NCBI GenBank assembly: GCA_947044405.1
Contig: CAMRHE010000012.1
Coordinates: forward strand, 13,284,001 to 13,348,000
DNA: 64,000 bases
Direction of reading: 5' to 3'
Source of the DNA: Leptodactylus fallax
Lineage: Eukaryota > Chordata > Amphibia > Anura > Leptodactylidae
A program made the translations under genes and the position numbers. Under the pieces are notes generated by a model, which had not been told where the DNA came from, ran no database searches, and was given only the letters and a program-made list of their open reading frames with translations. Positions within the stretch are counted from its first letter, which is position 1. Each line of letters begins with the position of its first letter. Below are positions 50,957 through 62,894 of the stretch, piece by piece.

Positions 50957-51129
50957 TATATGTCTAATTCCATGGCAATACTGTGAAAGTTTACAACACT
51001 ATGCAATTATAGCAAAGAATGCAGAGTCAGAGAGCCGGATTCTCTGGCATCTGAGTGCTAATAATAGCCTTGACTACTTCCTTTCAAGAACCCTTGAGGA
51101 AAGTGTGCTATATGCTACACAGTCATATA

Positions 51130-52757
51130 CAGTGGATATGGAAAGTATTCAGACCCCTTTAAATTTTTCACTCTTTGTTTCATTCAGCCATTTGCTAAAA
51201 GCAAAAAAGTTCATTTTATTTCTCATTAATTTACACTCAGCACCCCATCTTGATAGAAAAAAAACAGAAATGTAGATATTTTTGCAAATTTATTAAAAAA
51301 GAAAAACTGAAATATCACATGGTCATAAGTATTCAGACTCTTTGCTGTGACACTCATATTTAACTCACATGCTGTCCATTTCCTTCTGATCCTCCTTGAG
51401 ATGGTTCTACTCCTTCATTGGAGTCCAGCTGTGTTTAATTAAACTGATTAGACTTGATTAGGAAAGGCACACACCTGTCTATATAAGACCTCACAGCTCA
51501 CAGTGCATGTCAGAGCAAATGAGAATCATGAGGACAAAGGGACTGCCCAAGGAGCTCAGAGCCAGAATTGTGGCAAGGCACAGATCTGGCCAAGGTTACA
51601 AAAGAATTTCTGCAGCACTCAAGGTTCCTAAGAGCACAGTGGCCTCCATAATCCTTAAATGGAAAAAGTTTGGGACGATCAGAACTCTTCCTAGACCTGG
51701 CCGTCCAGCCAAACTGAGCAATCGTGAGAGAAGAGCCTTGGTGAGAGAGGTAAAAAAGAACCCAAAGATCACTGTGGCTGAGCTCCAGAGATGCAGTAGG
51801 GAGATGGGAGAAAGTTCCACAAAGTCAACTATCAATGCAGCCCTCCACCAGTCGGAGCTTTATGGCAGAGTGGCCCGAAGGATGCCTCTCCTCAGTGCAA
51901 GACATATGAAAGCCCGCATAGAGTTTGCCAAAAAACACATGAAGGACTCCCAGACAATGAGAAATAAGATTCTCTGGTCTGATGAGATGAAGATTGAACT
52001 TTTTGGCGTTAATGCTAAGTGGTATGTGTGGAGAAAACCAGGCACTGCTCATCACCTGCCCAATACAATCCCAACAGTGAAACATGGTGTTGTCAGCATC
52101 ATGCTATGGGGGTGTTTTTCAGCTGCAAGGACAGGACGACTGGTTGCAATTGAAGGAAAGATGAATGCGTACAGAGATATCCTGGAAGAAAACCTCTTCC
52201 AGAGTGCTCTGGACCTCAGACTGGGCCGAAGGTTCACCTTCCAACAAGACAATGACCCTAAGCACACAACTAAACTAACAAAGGAGTGGCTTCGGAACAA
52301 CTCTGTGACCATTCTTGACTGGCCCAGCCAGAGCCCTGACCTCAACCCAATTGAGCATCTCTGGAGAGACCTGAAAATGGCTGTCCACCAACGTTCACCA
52401 TCTAACCTGATGGAACTGGAGAGGATCTGCAAGGAAGAATTGCAAAGGATCCCCAAATCCAGATGTGAAAAACTTGTTGCATCATTCCCAAGAAGATTCA
52501 TGGCTGTACTAGCTCAAAAGGGTGCTTCTACTCAATACTGTGCAAAGGGTCTGAATACTTATGACCATGTGATATTTCAGTTTTTCTTTTTTAATAAATT
52601 AGCAAAAATATCTACATTTCTGTTTTTTTCTGTCAAGATGGGGTGCTGAGTGTACATTAATGAGAAATAAAATGAACTTTTTTGCTTTTAGCAAATGGCT
52701 GCAATGAAACAAAGAGTGAAAAATTTAAAGGGGTCTGAATACTTTCCGTACCCACTG
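51130..52757 (+). mobile_element. Tc1-like transposon I
   Basis: Ends CAGTGGATATGGAAAGTATT (left) and the complement CAGTGGGTACGGAAAGTATT (right), TA at 51128-51129 and 52758-52759, 1628 bp. Inverted repeats of about 215 bp with internal direct repeats (AAGTATTCAGACCCCTTT outer, AAGTATTCAGACTCTTTGC inner). Confidence 0.93.
51528..52649 (+). CDS. Tc1-like transposase, open but with lost stop and altered Gly box (element I)
   Basis: The frame is open for 373 codons from MRTKGLPKELR at 51528; earlier Mets at 51507 and 51519 are possible. Helix-turn-helix regions, RPGRPAK (about 56-62) and the catalytic residues Asp152 (WSDEMK), Asp241 (QQDNDPKH) and Glu276 (NPIEHLW) are present with 34 residues between the last two. 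Three oddities: the normal stop after ASTQY reads TGT, so the protein runs about 35 residues into the right inverted repeat; the conserved GGGS box reads GVVS; and about two residues appear missing at KMNAYRDIL. It may be expressed, but activity is doubtful. Confidence 0.85.
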   Translation: MRTKGLPKELRARIVARHRSGQGYKRISAALKVPKSTVASIILKWKKFGTIRTLPRPGRPAKLSNRERRALVREVKKNPKITVAELQRCSREMGESSTKSTINAALHQSELYGRVARRMPLLSARHMKARIEFAKKHMKDSQTMRNKILWSDEMKIELFGVNAKWYVWRKPGTAHHLPNTIPTVKHGVVSIMLWGCFSAARTGRLVAIEGKMNAYRDILEENLFQSALDLRLGRRFTFQQDNDPKHTTKLTKEWLRNNSVTILDWPSQSPDLNPIEHLWRDLKMAVHQRSPSNLMELERICKEELQRIPKSRCEKLVASFPRRFMAVLAQKGASTQYCAKGLNTYDHVIFQFFFFNKLAKISTFLFFSVKMGC

Positions 52758-52759
52758 TA

Positions 52760-53244
52760 GGTGTTATTTAAGTGCACAGTTCAGTATCTGATACTCTAAC
52801 TACAATAAAGAAGAAACCCAACAGTTTTCTCATATTATAAAAAGTAGAAACAGATTTTATTTTACCATACATTTTGTATGCTGCAGGAGGTCTTCATCCA
52901 AAGTAAATCCATGTTAAAATTAAATTCATTTTGTTTATCATTTTCATAAAAAATTATATAAAAGGGTGTATAATCTACACATTGGTTGAAACTTGAAAAA
53001 GTCTGAAAGATGTGAATAGCCAGCAAACGTGTTTACTCCGAAATGATAGGGAATGAATGTTCCTACAAACCTTCAGTCAATCATCATCCCATGTAAAAGG
53101 GCCTTTAGGGAGAAGTCATTTGACCTGGTGTTTGTTGAGGTGCCAACTAAGCATTCCTCAGGGATCTGGATAGCTTTCTTAGCTTTCTCAGAAACAATAT
53201 ACTTATGTTTATATTAAGTATCTACAAGTACATAACTATATATT
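52760..53244. other. unassigned sequence
   Basis: AT-rich, nothing recognised. Confidence 0.35.
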
Positions 53245-53375
53245 AAAGTGAGCCTATCAGCAGTAAATTGGTTATAAACCTAGTACCTTGTAGAGGTGAT
53301 TCTATAGCTTCCAAATATGCCTCTGTTATACAAGGTACAGTGATTAGGTTTATAACTAATTTATTGCTGACAATA
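53245..53375. repeat. short fold-back MITE
   Basis: CAGCAGTAAATTGGTTATAA pairs with TTATAACTAATTTATTGCTG, with inner CTTGTA words also inverted. Confidence 0.65.
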
Positions 53376-53700
53376 GAGTCTCTGAGCCAATGATTAAGTC
53401 TTATGCAGTACAATTTGCTATAAAATGCTATAGTGGCTTAGAAATAGTTAAAATGAATAGAAAAACAACTATATTTGAGACTATTTGATTGCAATGTAAT
53501 AATAATCACTATATTAGACATATCTACATCCAAACTGAGGCACTATACACAATATATGCTGTATGGCAAATGATTAACTTATATAAATAAATAATAATCC
53601 AATTCATATTCTGTCATAAATAAGAACCTTATTATGTCAGTTAAGAGTACACTAACATATGTTCTATATAGATATATATGTTATTTGTATATATATATAT
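53376..53700. other. unassigned, ending in TA dinucleotide run
   Basis: A TA-rich run at about 53667-53700 provides the TA target for element C. Confidence 0.5.
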
Positions 53701-53701
53701 A

Positions 53702-55338
<1,637 letters not shown>

Positions 55339-55340
55339 AT

Positions 55341-55400
55341 ATACTGTGTAGATACACTAGATAGATAGATAGATACTAGATAGATAGATAGATAGATATT
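55341..55400. repeat. GATA microsatellite
   Basis: Interrupted runs of AGAT/GATA units directly right of element C. Confidence 0.85.
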
Positions 55401-55499
55401 AAATATACAGTTACATAGTACGATTAAAAAAAGACAGAATGACGGAAATAAACATTGTGGTCATTTCTATAAGCATCAATGCTATTTTACTGGAAAAAA

Positions 55500-55870
55500 G
55501 GAGACATCTAAGCAGTTTTTGAAGGTGTGATCTGCAAAAATAGACACAGTGCTATTAATCCCATCTTCTAGATAATTAATAAATAAGTTAAATAACAGCG
55601 GACCCAGCATTGAACGCTGGGGTACACCACTTATAATAGAGGACTAGTCTGAACTGCAGCCATTGACCACAACCACAACAAGAATGCGATTCTTTAACCA
55701 GCTTTCAATCCAAATACAAACTATATTTTCCAAGCCAATGAACCTGATTTTACCCATTAAACAATTATGAGGGACAGCGTCAAACACCTTTGCAAAGTCC
55801 AGGAACACTATATTCACAGCCTCCCCTCTGTCCAGACTTCTACTCACCTCTTCATAAAAACAAATCAGGT
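55500..55870 (-). pseudogene. LINE reverse transcriptase fragment (CR1/jockey-like)
   Basis: On the minus strand: SRSLDRGEAVNIVFLDFAKV, then VPHNCLMGKIRFIGLENI and IESWLKNR. After one TAG come SGVPQRSMLGPLLFNLFIN and VSIFADHTFK. These are the RT palm motifs with the catalytic FADD decayed to FADH and GVPQGS to GVPQRS. It is truncated on both sides, old and inactive. Confidence 0.8.
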
Positions 55871-56689
55871 TTATCTGACAACTTTAACTTTTGTCCTTAG
55901 TAAAATCATGCTGTCTGTCACTTATATTACAGTTTTAAATCAAATTTCAGAATATAGCTATGTTTCAGAAAAAGAGTCTACATATGTACACACATATAGT
56001 AGGATACATACCTCCCATTGGCTTTACATTGAAATTCAATGCATTATGGGCATGACAGAGGCATTATAAGTAAGATTTATTAGGTATTTAGCTTTTGCAA
56101 AATATAGATTAAGATTTCCCCATTTAAGTAAAAGATGGCATATGTCAGAACCTCCATTTTTAACCAGAATGAAGAGGCCATCATTAGAAAGTGATGGCAT
56201 TTACTAGTGTTATGCCATCACTTGCTTCAATGTGTTGTAGCTAAATTTCCTTTGTGTACAGTGAATTGGTAAGAAAATTGCAATTTTCGTTCAACATTAA
56301 TCCCCCTTAATCAATATCACAACAGAGACTGACTGTCCATAGACTTCCATCCATGAAAAGACCTTCCATATCTGGCCAAGCATACATTTTTCAATGACTT
56401 TTCATTGTTTTTTGTTGTCTTCTGTGATAAGATATCACATTACCGCAGGTTAACCAATTGCAGAAGTTCAGGTTAACTCTGCTACATCTGTATATGCCGA
56501 TTCTGGGCAGCTGCTTCCCTGAATGCTCCAGGGAAATTATTATGCCCAAGACAAATTGCTCCCTCCCAGAAGAATAAGCCTTGTGTTTCTTTGCTCTGTT
56601 TATGGTGCCTTGTTCACTTTATTCAAAGCAAGTGAAATATTTTAGAAAGGGATGCTGACAGATCTCTTTTAGGCTAAGAATCCCACGTA
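55871..56689. other. unassigned sequence
   Basis: No gene recognised. TGACAACTTTAACTTTTGTC near 55877 may still be LINE. Confidence 0.35.
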
Positions 56690-56814
56690 GCAGGCCACGG
56701 CAAAAAAATCAGTGCTTTTCACAGAAAGTCCGCAGAGGTTTCCTCTGCGGACTTTCTGTTTCCATTTTCCCTATAAGGACACCGCCAGCATTTCCATAGA
56801 TATAATTGACATGC

Positions 56815-57763
56815 TGTGATGATTCTTCTTAAATATGGCTAAAACTCAAAGATGTATTTTGAACTCTGGGTATAGTATCTCCCTTCTTACCTGCATTTAT
56901 TCATAATGTGCGCAGCTATAAGCCTAGTTGTATGTTATCAGTAGGGTAACCTTGTAACAATAGGGCTTTATATCAATCCCAGCAGGGCTCCATTGTATTC
57001 ATACACAGCCCTGAGTGATCCAAGAAACATGCATTGTCTAGTCTGCACTGTAGATCAGGATATGGCTGATAACATTGTATCATTCCACTTGGTCTCAGCT
57101 CTTTGCAAAGAATCTGGACTTGAGTGCATTATTCAATCAGACTTGCTGCCGCCGATGACCTCATTCTGGGAGGTGGCATAAAGGGTATAAAAGATGAGGT
57201 AAGAGGTCTGTGGGGGGAGATTATGCTAAGGAGATTATGCTATGGAGATTATGCTATGGAGATTTTGTGTTGGGACTACAAGAGAACACCATGAGGAGAT
57301 TTTTGTGATGAGACTACTGGACTAATGCTGAGAGACTGTGATGAGAGCATGCAGGCTGGAATATACTGTGATGCCACATGCTAGGAGTTAATGCCACATG
57401 CCAAGAAGCCTCCACTGGTGATCTCACACATACCAGAGCATGTGTGAGTGTTGGACTACAGAACCACATCAAGGAGATGTGTGGTAAAGTAACTATTTCA
57501 CCTTTATCCCTTTTATTTTATTTGTACTGTATCTTGTAACTAGTAACTGTTAATGCTTGCATATATCTGCATATCTGTTCTGAACTGTATATGTTAGATG
57601 TTAATACCGACCCATTTAGGGGTTAATAAATATATAAAATTTAGAAAGCTTGTCTTGTATTTATCTGGTGAACCCAACATTCACTGGCGGTGAGTGTGGT
57701 TTTTATATGAAAGAAGACTCAGGTGGGGCCACAGCGGTGTTGGCGCACTGAGGATCTTTCACA
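56815..57763 (+). repeat. 5' LTR (949 bp)
   Basis: Contains a TATA-like GGTATAAAAGATG near 57186, a short tandem repeat of GGAGATTATGCTA units at about 57216-57265, and TTAATAAATATATAAAA near 57623 as a possible polyadenylation region. Confidence 0.88.
57183..57200 (+). promoter_or_regulatory. likely TATA box of the LTR promoter
   Basis: GGGTATAAAAGATGAGG lies mid-LTR in the proper orientation and occurs in both LTRs. Confidence 0.55.
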
Positions 57764-57764
57764 T

Positions 57765-57782
57765 TGGTGGCAGCGGTGGGAT
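57765..57782 (+). other. primer binding site for tRNA-Leu
   Basis: TGGTGGCAGCGGTGGGAT, directly after the LTR and one base, is complementary to the 3' end of vertebrate tRNA-Leu(AAG) including CCA, as I recall that tRNA. Confidence 0.75.
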
Positions 57783-58029
57783 CTTAGGATAAACAGCGTG
57801 CATTGGGGACCTTTATCCCCCAAACGATGGGGATTGTAGTAATCCTATGAGACAAGCTCGGTATTAAAGCAAACATTAAGATACAGTGAAAGTTTGATAC
57901 AGTGCTGTTCCCCTCCCTTACTCTTTGTATTCTATCCTATCTTTTATTTGGCAAATACCAGTGGATGGCTAGTGGGCTCAGAAGCAGAGCCCAGAACTGC
58001 AGAACCAGGCTTTTGGAGATCCTGAGCGT

Positions 58030-59670
58030 ATGGCTGAAATGGAGGCAGCCACAGCTATGCAGAGTCCTGATTTTGGGGCTAGGCCAGGAAGTGCAGCAAG
58101 CAGCCCGGTCCCAAGGATTACTTCACCAGGAGAGACCAGTAGCCCCGGCCTTGTAGGGGGAATGGTTTTATACTGGCAAATGGCCCTGCAGCAAGTAGGC
58201 ACCAGTGACCCTCACACATACCTGCAGGTGTTGTACCGTTTGCAGGAAGCTGTAGAACAAGAACGAGAACGGCAGGCCGCAAAACGGCAGGCTGAGCGGC
58301 AGTATCAGCTTGAGCTCAAAAGGATGGAGCTCTCCCAGCGGGCACAAACTCCAACAACCCTGCAGAGACCCTCAAGTTGGAAGGAGAAGCCAGGCCGGAG
58401 TTCACCACAGCCATCTGTCGTCAGGTCGGGTGAGACAAACTATGCCCCGAGTGGTCCCTCCCCTGTCCCAAGAACTCTGGGCGCCCTAGTGACCTTCCCC
58501 AAACCCCAAGGGGAGGTGCGGTGGGGCCATGCCTATAACCAGACAGGAAATTTCAAGGAGGAGTGCCCCAACCGCCCTGAGAACTTCCCTGCTTCCCAAG
58601 CCACAGCAGGTGGCCCATCTGTGTATCTGGACTGGGGTGCAGGAAAAAGAAGGCGGACTGTGGGACTAATGACTGATTTGCCTGCCAATGTACTGTTGGG
58701 AGCTGATTTAGCACCTGTGATGTCCCAATATGGGGTGGGGAGCACCCCAATTTACTGTGATAAACTGTCTATGACTAATATTGATAATGAGTCTGTCATA
58801 TCTGCAGAGAGGGCCCGTAACCCCCTCTCTGAGATACTTCCCATGGCAGTCAATGTAAATGCTAATGAGTTGCCTTCAGCTGAGAGCAGGGAAGATGCCA
58901 ATGAGCTTCCTGCAACCCAGCTCAGCAAAAATGTTATTGATGCTTTGTTCACCCACGTGCTAGGAGCCAATGAGACTTTGTCTGTAGACACACCCACTTC
59001 TGCGGGGGCGTCTCCCTCCCAGCTTGTTAACATGTCTACTGCAGATCTCATTGAGGCCCGGTGTGAATTAACAATTGCTAATGAAGGTACTGTCAATGTA
59101 ATTGCCAATGTTTGTTGTGAAAGTGTACAGGGTAGCTCTTCTGAGTCACTGGAAGCGACTTCTACTATTTCGCCCAGTGCATCTGATAAGCACCCAACTG
59201 CTGACCATGTACCAGGTGGTCAGGTAGGCTATGGGTATCTTATGGCTGATCCAGGTGAGGGACGGACTGCTGGTAGTGCGGTGTTAGCCCGCAGCCAGAG
59301 TGCTACAAGGGTGGAGGGCGCTCCGACCCTTGAACCGTTGCCTACACCACCTGGAGTCGGTGCTGAGACCGCCATGACTAGCCTCACTCCCTTGAAGCCG
59401 GAGGAGTCCGGCCAGTATGAGACATACACGTCTCTTCTGTCCAGTTCTATTCCAGGAGTGCCCATGGCCCAAGTGCAGATGGCATGGGGTACTGGAGGTG
59501 TGATCCAAGAAGGGGGGTATGTCAAATGTATTACCTGTCAATGTATTGTGGGGGGGATGGTTTGGGGAAACCTGATCTCAGTCAGTTGCCCAAGGTATCA
59601 CCATCACCCACCCAAGTACAGGAGGAACAGGGTCCAAACATACCTGTGCCAGAACCAGAGGTGCCCCTAG
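58030..59670 (+). CDS. gag/protease-derived protein of the non-autonomous LTR element
   Basis: 546 codons open. The N-terminal part is Ala/Pro-rich, then comes a charged Gln/Arg/Glu coiled-coil-like stretch (about 75-105), then GHAYNQTGNFKEECPNRPE (about 164-182). This last resembles a retroviral zinc knuckle with its first two Cys lost. YLDWGAGKRRRTVGLMTDLP and NVLLGADL recall a decayed aspartic protease, whose DSGA is not intact. The rest (about 240-480) is Ser/Thr/Pro/Glu-rich with no known domain. The start at 58030 is the first good Met after a 5' leader. The long open frame without working protease or RT is unusual for a dead element. Family-level call only. Confidence 0.6.
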   Translation: MAEMEAATAMQSPDFGARPGSAASSPVPRITSPGETSSPGLVGGMVLYWQMALQQVGTSDPHTYLQVLYRLQEAVEQERERQAAKRQAERQYQLELKRMELSQRAQTPTTLQRPSSWKEKPGRSSPQPSVVRSGETNYAPSGPSPVPRTLGALVTFPKPQGEVRWGHAYNQTGNFKEECPNRPENFPASQATAGGPSVYLDWGAGKRRRTVGLMTDLPANVLLGADLAPVMSQYGVGSTPIYCDKLSMTNIDNESVISAERARNPLSEILPMAVNVNANELPSAESREDANELPATQLSKNVIDALFTHVLGANETLSVDTPTSAGASPSQLVNMSTADLIEARCELTIANEGTVNVIANVCCESVQGSSSESLEATSTISPSASDKHPTADHVPGGQVGYGYLMADPGEGRTAGSAVLARSQSATRVEGAPTLEPLPTPPGVGAETAMTSLTPLKPEESGQYETYTSLLSSSIPGVPMAQVQMAWGTGGVIQEGGYVKCITCQCIVGGMVWGNLISVSCPRYHHHPPKYRRNRVQTYLCQNQRCP

Positions 59671-60119
59671 GTTTGGAAGCAAAGGGGGAGGTGCAGAATC
59701 CCCTAGAACTCTCCCAACTAGCGGCTAGTGTGGGGAAGACCCTGAGAAAGCAGGCCAAGGGTAGCCAGGAGAGCAGAGATTGCCGGGATGGGATCTCTGG
59801 AATGGTATCCCAAGGGCCTGAGGTCATGAGTGTAAAACTACAGGATGCCCGCACTCAGAAAGCGGACCCAGAACAGGCAGGAGGTAGCCAAGTGTACGTG
59901 GCTCAGAGCCTGGGCCTTAGAAGTGTCCCTAGTCAGACTAGAGAGCCAGAAGGGTCCAGCAGCTATGTATCATGCACCTCTCTTTTGTCTCACTCCAGCC
60001 AAGAGTTCAGACATGCTGTCCAAGCTGACCCTAGTCTGGACATATTGAAGGCGCGTGGCGCTCAACCACCCTCGGAGTCTGACAAGGCCCGAGTCTGCTG
60101 GGACCCCGGGGGGAGGTGA
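59484..60119 (+). CDS. second frame of the LTR element, possible pre-integrase remnant
   Basis: Overlaps the previous frame by 187 bases in another frame. No catalytic domain. The C-terminal block EFRHAVQADPSLDILKARG resembles the linker that precedes the integrase zinc domain in vertebrate Gypsy elements, and the His/Cys residues do not follow. The frame stops at 60117-60119; the last stretch before the purine tract also reads openly in another frame. The real start is unclear and could depend on frameshifting, or a deletion could have fused the parts. Confidence 0.45.
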   Translation: MGYWRCDPRRGVCQMYYLSMYCGGDGLGKPDLSQLPKVSPSPTQVQEEQGPNIPVPEPEVPLGLEAKGEVQNPLELSQLAASVGKTLRKQAKGSQESRDCRDGISGMVSQGPEVMSVKLQDARTQKADPEQAGGSQVYVAQSLGLRSVPSQTREPEGSSSYVSCTSLLSHSSQEFRHAVQADPSLDILKARGAQPPSESDKARVCWDPGGR

Positions 60120-60204
60120 GAGAGCCTTGGGGCAAAAGCCTGAGAAGCTGGAGGCGGAGGTGCTCTCAGAAGAGGGGCGTAGGCCCCTACTTCCTACAAG
60201 CCCC

Positions 60205-60219
60205 ATCTAAAGGGGGAGG
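60205..60219 (+). other. polypurine tract
   Basis: TAAAGGGGGAGG directly before the 3' LTR. Confidence 0.8.
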
Positions 60220-61149
60220 TGTGATGATTCTGCTTAAATATGGCTAAAACTCAGAGATGTATTTTGATCTCTGGGTATAGTATCTCCCTTCTTACCTGCA
60301 TTTATTCATAATGTGCGCAGCTATAAGCCTAGTTGTATGTTATCAGTAGGGTAACCTTGTAACAATAGGCCTTTGTATCAATCCCAGCAGGGCTCCATTG
60401 TATTCATACACAGCCCTGAGTGATCCAAGAAACATGCATTGTCTAGTCTGCACTGTAGATCAGATATGGCTGATAACATTGTATCATTCCACTTGGTCTC
60501 AGCTCTTTGCAAAGAATCTGGACTTGAGTGCATTATTCAATCAGACTTGCTGCCGCCGATGACCTCATTCTGGGAGGTGGCATAAAGGGTATAAAAGATG
60601 AGGTAAGAGGTCTGTGGGGGGAGATTATGCTAAGGAGATTATGCTATGGAGATTATGCTATGGAGATTTTGTGTTGGGACTACAAGAGAACACCATGAGG
60701 AGATTTTTGTGATGAGACTACTGGACTAATGCTGAGAGACTGTGATGAGAGCATGCAGGCTGGAATATACTGTGATGCCACATGCTAGGAGTTAATGCCA
60801 CATGCCAAGAAGCCTCCACTGGTGATCTCACACATACCAGAGCATGTGTGAATGTTGGACTACAGAACCACATCAAGGAGATGTGTGGTAAAGTAACTAT
60901 ATTTTATTTGTACTGTATCTTGTAACTAGTAACTGTTAATGCTTGCATATATCTGCATATCTGTTCTGAACTGTATATGTTAGATGTTAATACCGACCCA
61001 TTTAGGGGTTAATAAATATATAAAATTTAGAAAGCTTGTCTTGTATTTATCTGGTGAACCCGACATTCACTGGCGGTGAGTGTGGTTTTTATATGAAAGA
61101 AGACTCAGGTGGGGCCACAGCGGTGTTGGCGCACTGAGGATCTTTCACA
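60220..61149 (+). repeat. 3' LTR (930 bp)
   Basis: Near-identical to the 5' LTR. It lacks about 18 bp in a T/C-rich stretch near 60900. Confidence 0.88.
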
Positions 61150-61315
61150 CATGCCACGCCGGTTTAGGACATCGCAGCATTTCTGCTGAGCGTATTTTTC
61201 AGCAATGTGTGGCTGGGATAATCCCATCCACTTTTCAGCGACTGTAAAACACTGCGTTTTTTGCTGCACCGTTTCCGCTGTTGCATTTACGCCATGTGGG
61301 GTCCCCAGCCTTAAG

Positions 61316-62161
61316 CCTTGTATTGAATTTTTTAAGGTTGTGTAGTAAGGTTGACTCTTAAAGCTGTTGTTGGCATGTAGTACTATAAGGACATAACACC
61401 TTTCCATATACATTGTACATTGAAGTAGATGTAAAGCTTATGTACAAAGCCAGTATTACAAAATATGTCACCATTTTTATTAATTCATCCAATTTTATTG
61501 CTCACCATAAGGGAAACCCTGCATGCTTAGTTCATGTTCATGCTTCACATAAGAATTTCCAGATGTACATAGTGTATTATGCAGAAGACTATTGTTTTGG
61601 AAATGCATACAACTGCAACTTGTATATATAATATAGACTGTGCCTAGTAATGCTATGGTGAGTGTCTAATACACAGGATTACAAGAATGATTTGGCTGTG
61701 TGTTACTACTGTGGCCATGGCCTTGAGCAGCCACATACGAGGTGTTTCTTCTTAAATGAGAACATAGCTAAGAGATTGATTAGTCATGGGTTATAAAAGA
61801 GTTAATAAAAAAGATACTTGGAAGTGAGGGTGGGAAAGACACTAATTGTTCCTTGTCTCACAGTAATGCTACTATTTGCATCTAGCCAACACCACTAGAG
61901 GCAGTTTCACAATGGCCTCTACAGGAGGTATGCGAATAATGGTATTTATTGATGGCTGATTATACACTGCGTTTCTAGTAAATGTTATATGATGCGTAAT
62001 TACCAGACATTTATGCCATAAAGTAAGCAAATTACTATTAAGTTTTAACCAACCAGAGACATTAATAATCTTAGAATGCCCTATTAGGCCATAGGGACAT
62101 CATAGAGGGGGTTCCCATGCTAGGGATGCCATTCTATGAGCTAGAATATACAGCATCTCTA
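61316..62161. other. unassigned sequence
   Basis: No gene or repeat recognised. Confidence 0.35.
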
Positions 62162-62893
62162 CAGTGGCATGCAAAAGTATGGACATCCCTGGTCAAAATG
62201 ACAGTTATTGTGAATAGTTTAGGTAGTCTATGGTGGATTTTTATGTGTGTTTAGGATCATTATCCATTTGTAGAAGCCATCCTCTTTTCAATTTCAGCTT
62301 TTTTACAGATGTTATGTTTGCTTCAAGAATTTTCTGAAATTTCATTGAATCCATTTTTCACTCTACCCGTGAAATGTTCCCCGTGCCATTGGCTGCAACA
62401 CAACCCCAAAGCATGATTGATCCACCCCCATGCTTAATGCTTGGAGAGATGTTCTTTTCCTGAAATTATGTGCCCTTTTTTCTCCAAATATACCTTTGAT
62501 CATTGTGGCCAAAGAGTTCTATTTTAACCTCATCGGTCCACAAGACTTGTTTCCAAAATGCATCAGGCTTGTTTAGATGTTCTTTTGAAACTGAATTTTA
62601 TAGTGAGGATGCAGGAGAGGTTTTCTTCCACGAAGGCCATATTTGTGCAGGTATCACTGAACAGTAGAACAATGTACCACAACTCCAGAGTCTTCTAAAT
62701 CTTCCTGAAGGTCTTTTGCAGTCAAGCGGGGGTTCTGATTTACCATTCTGGCAATCCTACGAGCAGCTGTCTCTGAAATTTTTCTTGGTCTTCCAGACCT
62801 TATGTTAACCTCCACTGTTCCTGGTAACTGACATTTCGTAATTACATTTCGAACTGAGGAAAGGGCAACTTGAAAACCCTCTGCGAAAGCTGA
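62162..62893 (-). mobile_element. Tc1-like transposon J, truncated
   Basis: Left end CAGTGGCATGCAAAAGTATG with TA at 62160-62161. The other end is absent: at about 62894 the sequence changes abruptly into a LINE. A further deletion lies near 62227, where the inverted repeat jumps into the catalytic region. Confidence 0.85.
62240..62893 (-). pseudogene. Tc1-like transposase fragment (element J)
   Basis: Minus-strand pieces include SVRNVITK, RSGRPRKISETAARRIARMV (GRPR motif and second helix-turn-helix) and AKDLQEDLEDSGVVVHCSTVQ. Further on come a decayed catalytic core around TDEVKIELFG- and WGCVAANGTG-like words (62390-62540). Both the N-terminus and the last catalytic Glu block are missing. 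Confidence 0.8.
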
Positions 62894-62894
62894 C

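Larger units (their letters stand above)
56815..61149 (+). mobile_element. young LTR retrotransposon, internally deleted (non-autonomous)
   Basis: Two LTRs (56815-57763, 60220-61149) starting TGTGATGATTCT and ending ATCTTTCACA, flanked by the 5-bp CATGC (56810-56814, 61150-61154). A tRNA-Leu primer site and a purine tract are both present. The LTRs differ by about seven substitutions plus an ~18-bp and a 1-bp indel by eye, below 1%, so the insertion is recent. The 2456-bp interior has gag/protease-like and possible pre-integrase sequence but no reverse transcriptase or RNase H, so it needs a helper element. Confidence 0.88.
56690..61315. mobile_element. hairpin MITE (GGCCCCACGTAGC family), split by an LTR retrotransposon
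   Basis: The left part 56690-56814 has AATCCCACGTAGCAGG and the AGAAAGTCCGCAGAGG hairpin. The right part 61150-61315 ends GCCATGTGGGGTCCCCAGCC. The LTR element 56815-61149 interrupts it. Confidence 0.72.

Noticed and set aside
51596..52501. Minus-strand frames across Tc1 element I
   Set aside because: Antisense of the open transposase; the sense frame has all catalytic motifs.
58030..59670. Host gene or domesticated gag gene
   Set aside because: It lies between near-identical LTRs with a target duplication, so it is element sequence; domestication is not supported at such a young insertion.
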